Shown here in pieces: positions 7,201-8,903 of a stretch of DNA of 8,903 nt. The translations under genes and the position numbers were made by a program. Location of the stretch: the NCBI GenBank assembly GCA_029250345.1, contig JAQXFL010000097.1:1-8903 (forward strand), given 5' to 3'. The stretch comes from Candidatus Poseidoniaceae archaeon (lineage in GTDB: Archaea; Thermoplasmatota; Poseidoniia; Poseidoniales; Poseidoniaceae). The notes beneath the pieces are model-generated. The model did not search any database. It saw only the letters and a program-made list of their open reading frames with translations, and was not told the DNA's origin. How positions within the stretch are numbered: the stretch's first letter is position 1; every line of letters starts with the position of its first letter.

Positions 7201-8903
7201 TGCCTGAACCTGCTTCCGATTCGTCCCATTTGTGCTACTACGATGGAAACGGCGATGGTTTTGCAGACCGTGATATTGACCAAGACGGCATCCTAGACCG
7301 TCTTGAAACAAGCGGTACATTCAACGGTAGAACTGGATGTCTCAAGGCCGACATTTCGCCTCTCAACGCAGTTTCGCTGAGAGATGACCCAGAATCATTC
7401 TTGCCCGATGGATTTGGACCAGTCAACGTTATTCTGCGGTTTGAAGAAAACCTACCGAACGAAGGCTGCGCATCTCTTGACCCACTGGCCCTTGGCATTC
7501 AAGGCGCATGGGATCCATGCATGAGCGTACCAGGAAACGACCACTTTAGATTGAAGATGACCAACAATGCGAACGGTTTCTCCTTCATCGGCCGGACTGC
7601 ACTGACCGTCGACGATCAAATCGTATACACGAGTGAAATTAGTCCTATTACCGGAGAAGTCATTCCTAAGCCAATGATTGTTACCGGTCAATTACAAGAC
7701 GAACTCGGCACAAACCTCACCAACCGTAAGATTCGTGTCAACTATGAGATGGTTAACAGTCAATCGAGCCCGACATCTTGTAACACGGGTATGACGGACC
7801 TTGACGGTAACTTCTCGATACAATGTCCACTTTCCGATGTATCTGCAGGTAAAGCAAGAGTCACAGTAACCTACTCGTCCTACGACAACAACGACGCTTA
7901 CAGATACCAGAACGATACATACGAGACTGAATTCGATGTCTTTTCGAACTCGACCTTGGCATTGAACGAAGTTGGTCCATTCAAGTCCAGTGTAGAGACT
8001 TGGACCGCTCCGAACACCACGGAATACCCAGTTCTGTATCTGAAGGAATCATTCCATATCGATGCCAAATTGATGCAATCAAACGGACAGTATGTCGGTG
8101 GCAAGTGTCTCAATCTCTACCTCGACCCTGAACAGAACATCCGACCGATATCGACGATTCGTACAAGTGAAATTGACGGTACCATTGAATGGTTCAGTGG
8201 CGATCCGAGTCAAAACCCAACACTGCGTGGTGTTGAGACGACAGGCGGTAAACTCGAAGGTTTCAGAACCTTACGAATTGCTTTCGAACCCGACGTCAAT
8301 GTCCCCGGTGGCTGCGATAAGGATTCGTCCAACGTTTTGAACGGTTCTCACGTCGACCAAATCGTCTTGGTTCGTTCCCGTGTCGATTTACAAGTCAAGC
8401 AGACTTGGAGCCATACCGGTGACAACGGATTGGATACTGGAGACCCAGTTTTCGGTTCGATTGCTCTGCAACGTGACCGACTCGACTTATCAGTCGAAAA
8501 TGAAGAGATCTGGTTTGTTCGACAATATTGGTCCGACGAGAACAACGAGTGGGTTGTCGAAGGAACCAACAAATCCCGAACCAATGAGCAGGGTATCGCC
8601 GACTTTGAATGGGCTTTCGACGGAAAGACCTGTGATGGTGTGGCTTGTTCTGGCCAGTGGCGAATCATCGCCTACTACCCCGGTTCGACGTACTTCGAAG
8701 AATCACTGGATAACGTGACTCACGAGATCGTTTGGATGAAAGCAGCGTCAATCGATGCAGAGGCAGGCTTCTTTACGCCGGCGAAAACAATGGCGTTTGT
8801 CATTGTCTTGATGTCCTTGTTGATTGCAGGAGCGATCTACTATCAGCGTGCACAGGCCCGTCGTCAGGTCCAAGCCCTCAAGGGTATCTTGACCGACGCT
8901 ATG
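1191..8903 (+). CDS. Giant membrane-anchored surface protein with Asp (TSP3-like) repeats and Ig-like stalk (3' partial)
   Basis: The frame is open without a stop from ATG 1191 to the right edge (2571 codons). Order of parts: signal peptide (residues 1 to about 35); linker (to 124); Asp-rich TSP3-like repeats (125-1292) with about 40 recognisable, often degenerate, calcium motifs; Ig-like beta-sandwich stalk (about 1293-2530) with 28 N-X-S/T sequons; one transmembrane helix (about 2534-2551); then a basic tail (QRAQARRQ...) that continues past the window. The basic residues after the helix fit the positive-inside rule, so the bulk is outside the cell. Start 1191 is preferred over 1242 because it has GAGGTG five bases upstream and adds the basic n-region HRQK to the signal peptide. 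No enzyme motif was seen. The likely role is adhesion, cell-cell or particle contact, or a surface-layer component; this is inferred from architecture only. It is encoded next to another Asp-repeat protein but behind a terminator, so it is probably transcribed alone. Confidence 0.93.
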   Translation, partial: MLSKNHLETISHRQKLTMSMTIIILMLTSTMLALVQDFSSEETAQTVTFREGEKIPQAAPVQSTEQGGQGAWNGAQDLWQLDNHPILSEIMWTDPGVASGIITDKSAIEALMPRFAPLLEESNKDDHDNDGVSDLYDLDDDNDGIYDLLERFDGCYGTDPFDHDNDGITDADDWDDDNDGILEGPLDIPALEALGLDPINVSTDRILDSSIIHPWTGEALGPFYMADQNPMDHDNDGVTDEDTDGAGPGSYDEDDDNDARIDQFKWPCDLDGDGIQDYFDNDDDGDGVDDIDDIHPYDATQTASMSTSANLYDAAVNWDFNSYRTYSGGVNYLSEELNRVNAATAPLYVDGPSGTPAFTTIVDGDLDGDLIPNFIDPDNDNDGTPDSADTDDDNDGILDMVDPDDDNDGILDTCTVIDVNGDNMADYDNSILNGVVTGLDASTLSGGLNYVAGTGVATSGINGVGLTVDTTTDANGEILTATLASGGYGYSVGDDISILGGNSGAAILVSSVQTALFHVPGADADGDGVVDCEMDYDNDLDDDRLRPFDQNYNAVYDWLDPDMGGTPTPDNLGDITVSGDANNFEYDLDNDQVQNELDSFPLNTTAEVAGWNCPTLANPNPVSPDPRCNTQRASYSQFNDWDGDGINNWIDVDDDNDGIIDALDIDPDCDLDNDGDLHSINGALYRDDGPNSVDSDIDGDGLENDIDWDDDNDGISDFYDPDDGNCGIVDFDANDNFANPYYPVADGGDLDGSQDSTPYTDNPNDHWNLVFSHNPFANVVLDYNGYDATTTPVTPGTVPEYYWFLFARWSPYNGGNDWDIDADGDSLTNGLDVDQDADGLPDWWDQDEANDGLMDTDDPKMGGSMNLTSCGWTAGNIGTGYACGYNYALAYHMPLTGVNAQFGSPYSTRPDAAVDQGATPGGPSGNWSCTPGAQGGCWHYDFGGDGVVEAGITFTQMENNRDAFVTWFGLQSGLWQWTSDNGLVPDFPDELGADLIKNAVDGDIDGDFTNATVDLDNDYDSVYDWYDVDDDNNGVWDFFEIDTDDDLDNDANQENGNFFSGLNCVDNDDDGNDADVDDDGFFQAVWDRGILSQGLIEPKLYDVDNDNDGVPDAEDWDDDNNGIHDAEQELLPGCFWGEEQAPFDTDNDGIVNWADNDWDADGIPNLVELFDPSVNHVAPFDHDNDGIRDDIDEDDDQDGMLDEDEVLLWPTRFDRNSTNPWDHDDFGDGEGLANPLEPGTGPDVIDNDDDNDTLVDADYDHLEEGETTATCYTPEESSDWDSDNDCILDEDDKAPTFISLDAPGTLWLDAQSPTIFSGHVDWANPVTLNFEPAVGFPVQVHIEWVDNGTTALETINVLTNSAGNFTVGQFLYPEDLTVGDNSTYRVYAVVSEMFAFNGNESASYNVGAAANLTADIYMDSYFRSDEQPFWIDMWSYYTADVQRGIFDNLVPNAPFTFSVRGGIFGNYTHPTNFTGLGGNGYRAGSNGLVSVTFVQDIGINGVWKQIKWNSSRDNGIGQIPGGYEEVAWDASSLELKPLLDGNGDIVTYDYTNTSLPAGDYEVTAIVQPDLASEDPFPYFYGDETEPQGIRVMHRMNIEGQMIIEGINPVYWYNSSINNGDGTYGNWATLFHSEALTGAGLDYADVSKPKPYPKNWNGDPLSLNDEEIQLRNFISTNSTHWFINLVNGGDGDLPPCGAVDPTDPNSLVRCELVPEMNTGDTLIVTGSVTNRTDEPWDADPIALQVDIDGNGQFLGSTETAYTQRPTKECPTCDANFEYNWTWYQQYGSGTYGMRVDFTNSAYYFTGNSSTLSATGAYINVTVVGTTDFQTTSVPRLYRNTSTTIQAKLVDNSLQPVRNVPVNYTWSADGRTGVNYTDDNGYFEIPFNISAADDLGDFTLQFEFAGTPLLKGNTMVQQVWVVSRTYLSVDSTSPNIRQSGDIWDFTAQVTDDNTTTVRDSGGSALDGAESPNGGLVDVIFEGVDFSGVTHRQIVATVRPSAGIITLPEPASDSSHLCYYDGNGDGFADRDIDQDGILDRLETSGTFNGRTGCLKADISPLNAVSLRDDPESFLPDGFGPVNVILRFEENLPNEGCASLDPLALGIQGAWDPCMSVPGNDHFRLKMTNNANGFSFIGRTALTVDDQIVYTSEISPITGEVIPKPMIVTGQLQDELGTNLTNRKIRVNYEMVNSQSSPTSCNTGMTDLDGNFSIQCPLSDVSAGKARVTVTYSSYDNNDAYRYQNDTYETEFDVFSNSTLALNEVGPFKSSVETWTAPNTTEYPVLYLKESFHIDAKLMQSNGQYVGGKCLNLYLDPEQNIRPISTIRTSEIDGTIEWFSGDPSQNPTLRGVETTGGKLEGFRTLRIAFEPDVNVPGGCDKDSSNVLNGSHVDQIVLVRSRVDLQVKQTWSHTGDNGLDTGDPVFGSIALQRDRLDLSVENEEIWFVRQYWSDENNEWVVEGTNKSRTNEQGIADFEWAFDGKTCDGVACSGQWRIIAYYPGSTYFEESLDNVTHEIVWMKAASIDAEAGFFTPAKTMAFVIVLMSLLIAGAIYYQRAQARRQVQALKGILTDAM
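1563..5066 (+). repeat. Asp-rich TSP3-like repeat array with inserts (residues 125-1292)
   Basis: Well-formed units include DHDNDGVSD, DWDDDNDGI, DTDDDNDGILD, DVDDDNDGIID and DHDNDGIRD. Units recur every 13 residues where they are tandem: a 20-base exact repeat occurs at 2361-2380 and 2400-2419, 39 bases apart. Between clusters lie longer inserts that carry Cys, Trp and aromatic residues. Several units are degenerate, with N, Q or C at ligand or Gly positions (DDDNNG, DDDQDG, DSDNDC). In the TSP3 family such repeats bind many Ca2+ ions and stiffen the chain. Confidence 0.85.
2520..2729 (+). other. Gly-rich beta module inserted in the Asp array (residues 444-513)
   Basis: The encoded segment changes abruptly from Asp-rich to Gly/Thr/Val-rich. 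It has the pattern G-T-G-V-A-T, G-L-T-V-D-T, L-A-S-G-G-Y-G-Y-S-V-G-D, then a final beta strand AAILVSSVQ. I recall this pattern (GLTVD..., GGxGYxVGD) from repeats in marine phage and virion structural proteins. It is flanked by calcium motifs (DVNGDN before, DADGDG after), so it looks like a domain inserted between two repeats. The family match is from memory and unverified. Confidence 0.5.
5076..8780 (+). other. Ig-like beta-sandwich stalk (about residues 1296-2530)
   Basis: Asp density falls sharply and alternating hydrophobic strands with conserved Gly, Pro and Tyr take over. I see about seven or eight domain-sized units; clearer ones are near 6330-6660, 6660-6965, 7660-7960 and 8360-8730. 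Several show the typical pattern of a strand pair with V-P-V-N-Y-T or R-K-I-R-V-N-Y, then a turn such as D-D-N-G-Y-F or D-L-D-G-N-F-S, then a closing Y-F-E strand. Cys pairs, for example C1768-P-T-C1771, suggest local disulfides or a structural site. Unit boundaries are approximate. Confidence 0.65.
7242..7307 (+). other. Isolated calcium-binding motif pair inside the Ig-like stalk (residues 2018-2039)
   Basis: The encoded DGNGDGFADRDIDQDGILD is a well-formed pair of Asp loops of the same kind as the upstream array, about 725 residues away from it. It sits at the junction between two Ig-like units, where a Ca2+ ion could rigidify the hinge. Confidence 0.7.
8790..8843 (+). other. C-terminal transmembrane helix (residues 2534-2551)
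   Basis: MAFVIVLMSLLIAGAIYY is followed by QRAQARRQ, which is Arg-rich. Together with the N-terminal signal peptide this predicts a type I topology, with the large repeat region outside and a short basic tail inside. No PGF-CTERM or LPXTG-type sorting motif is seen before the helix. The tail's end lies beyond the window. Confidence 0.85.

Noticed and set aside
8760..8903. Archaeal PGF-CTERM or bacterial LPXTG-type surface sorting signal.
   Set aside because: No PGF or LPXTG-like motif precedes the C-terminal helix; a plain membrane anchor with a basic tail explains the sequence.

Overview
The window holds two genes on the + strand, both cut by the window edges. The first is the 3' end of a gene for a Gln/Gly-rich, then Asp-rich, acidic protein (1-914). 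The second is the start and nearly all of a very large surface-protein gene (1191 to beyond 8903, at least 2571 codons, no stop in the window). Between them lies a 276-base spacer with two UUCG-loop hairpins, a strong stem-loop/T-tract terminator, a second pyrimidine tract, a small dyad, and a ribosome binding site ahead of the second gene. I see no rRNA, tRNA, CRISPR array, transposase or insertion-sequence end. The - strand open frames are mirror images of the GAC/GAT repeats.

Both proteins carry tandem Asp-rich calcium-binding motifs of the thrombospondin type 3 (TSP3) kind, with cores such as DHDNDG and DDDNDGI. In the first protein these form a compact C-terminal block behind a QQG tandem-repeat tract, and the protein ends without a membrane anchor. 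The second protein reads, from N to C terminus: signal peptide, short linker, about 1170 residues of Asp-rich repeats broken by Cys- and Trp-containing inserts, about 1240 residues of Ig-like beta-sandwich stalk rich in N-glycosylation sequons, one transmembrane helix, and an Arg-rich cytoplasmic tail that runs off the window. One insert in the repeat array resembles a Gly-rich beta module that I recall from marine phage structural proteins.

The likely source is a planktonic marine archaeon, with Marine Group II Euryarchaeota (Candidatus Poseidoniales) my best guess. The grounds are the overall architecture (giant secreted Asp-repeat plus Ig-like protein with a single C-terminal anchor), the many N-X-S/T sequons, the GAGGTG ribosome binding site and the moderate GC content. 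This is inference from style, with no marker gene in view. The bacterial-looking terminator is a mild point against it, and a marine bacterium cannot be excluded.

The two genes probably form a functional neighbourhood: two secreted, calcium-loaded surface proteins, one membrane-anchored and one of unknown anchorage, possibly for adhesion, particle attachment or cell-surface structure. They are unlikely to share one transcript, because a strong terminator separates them.
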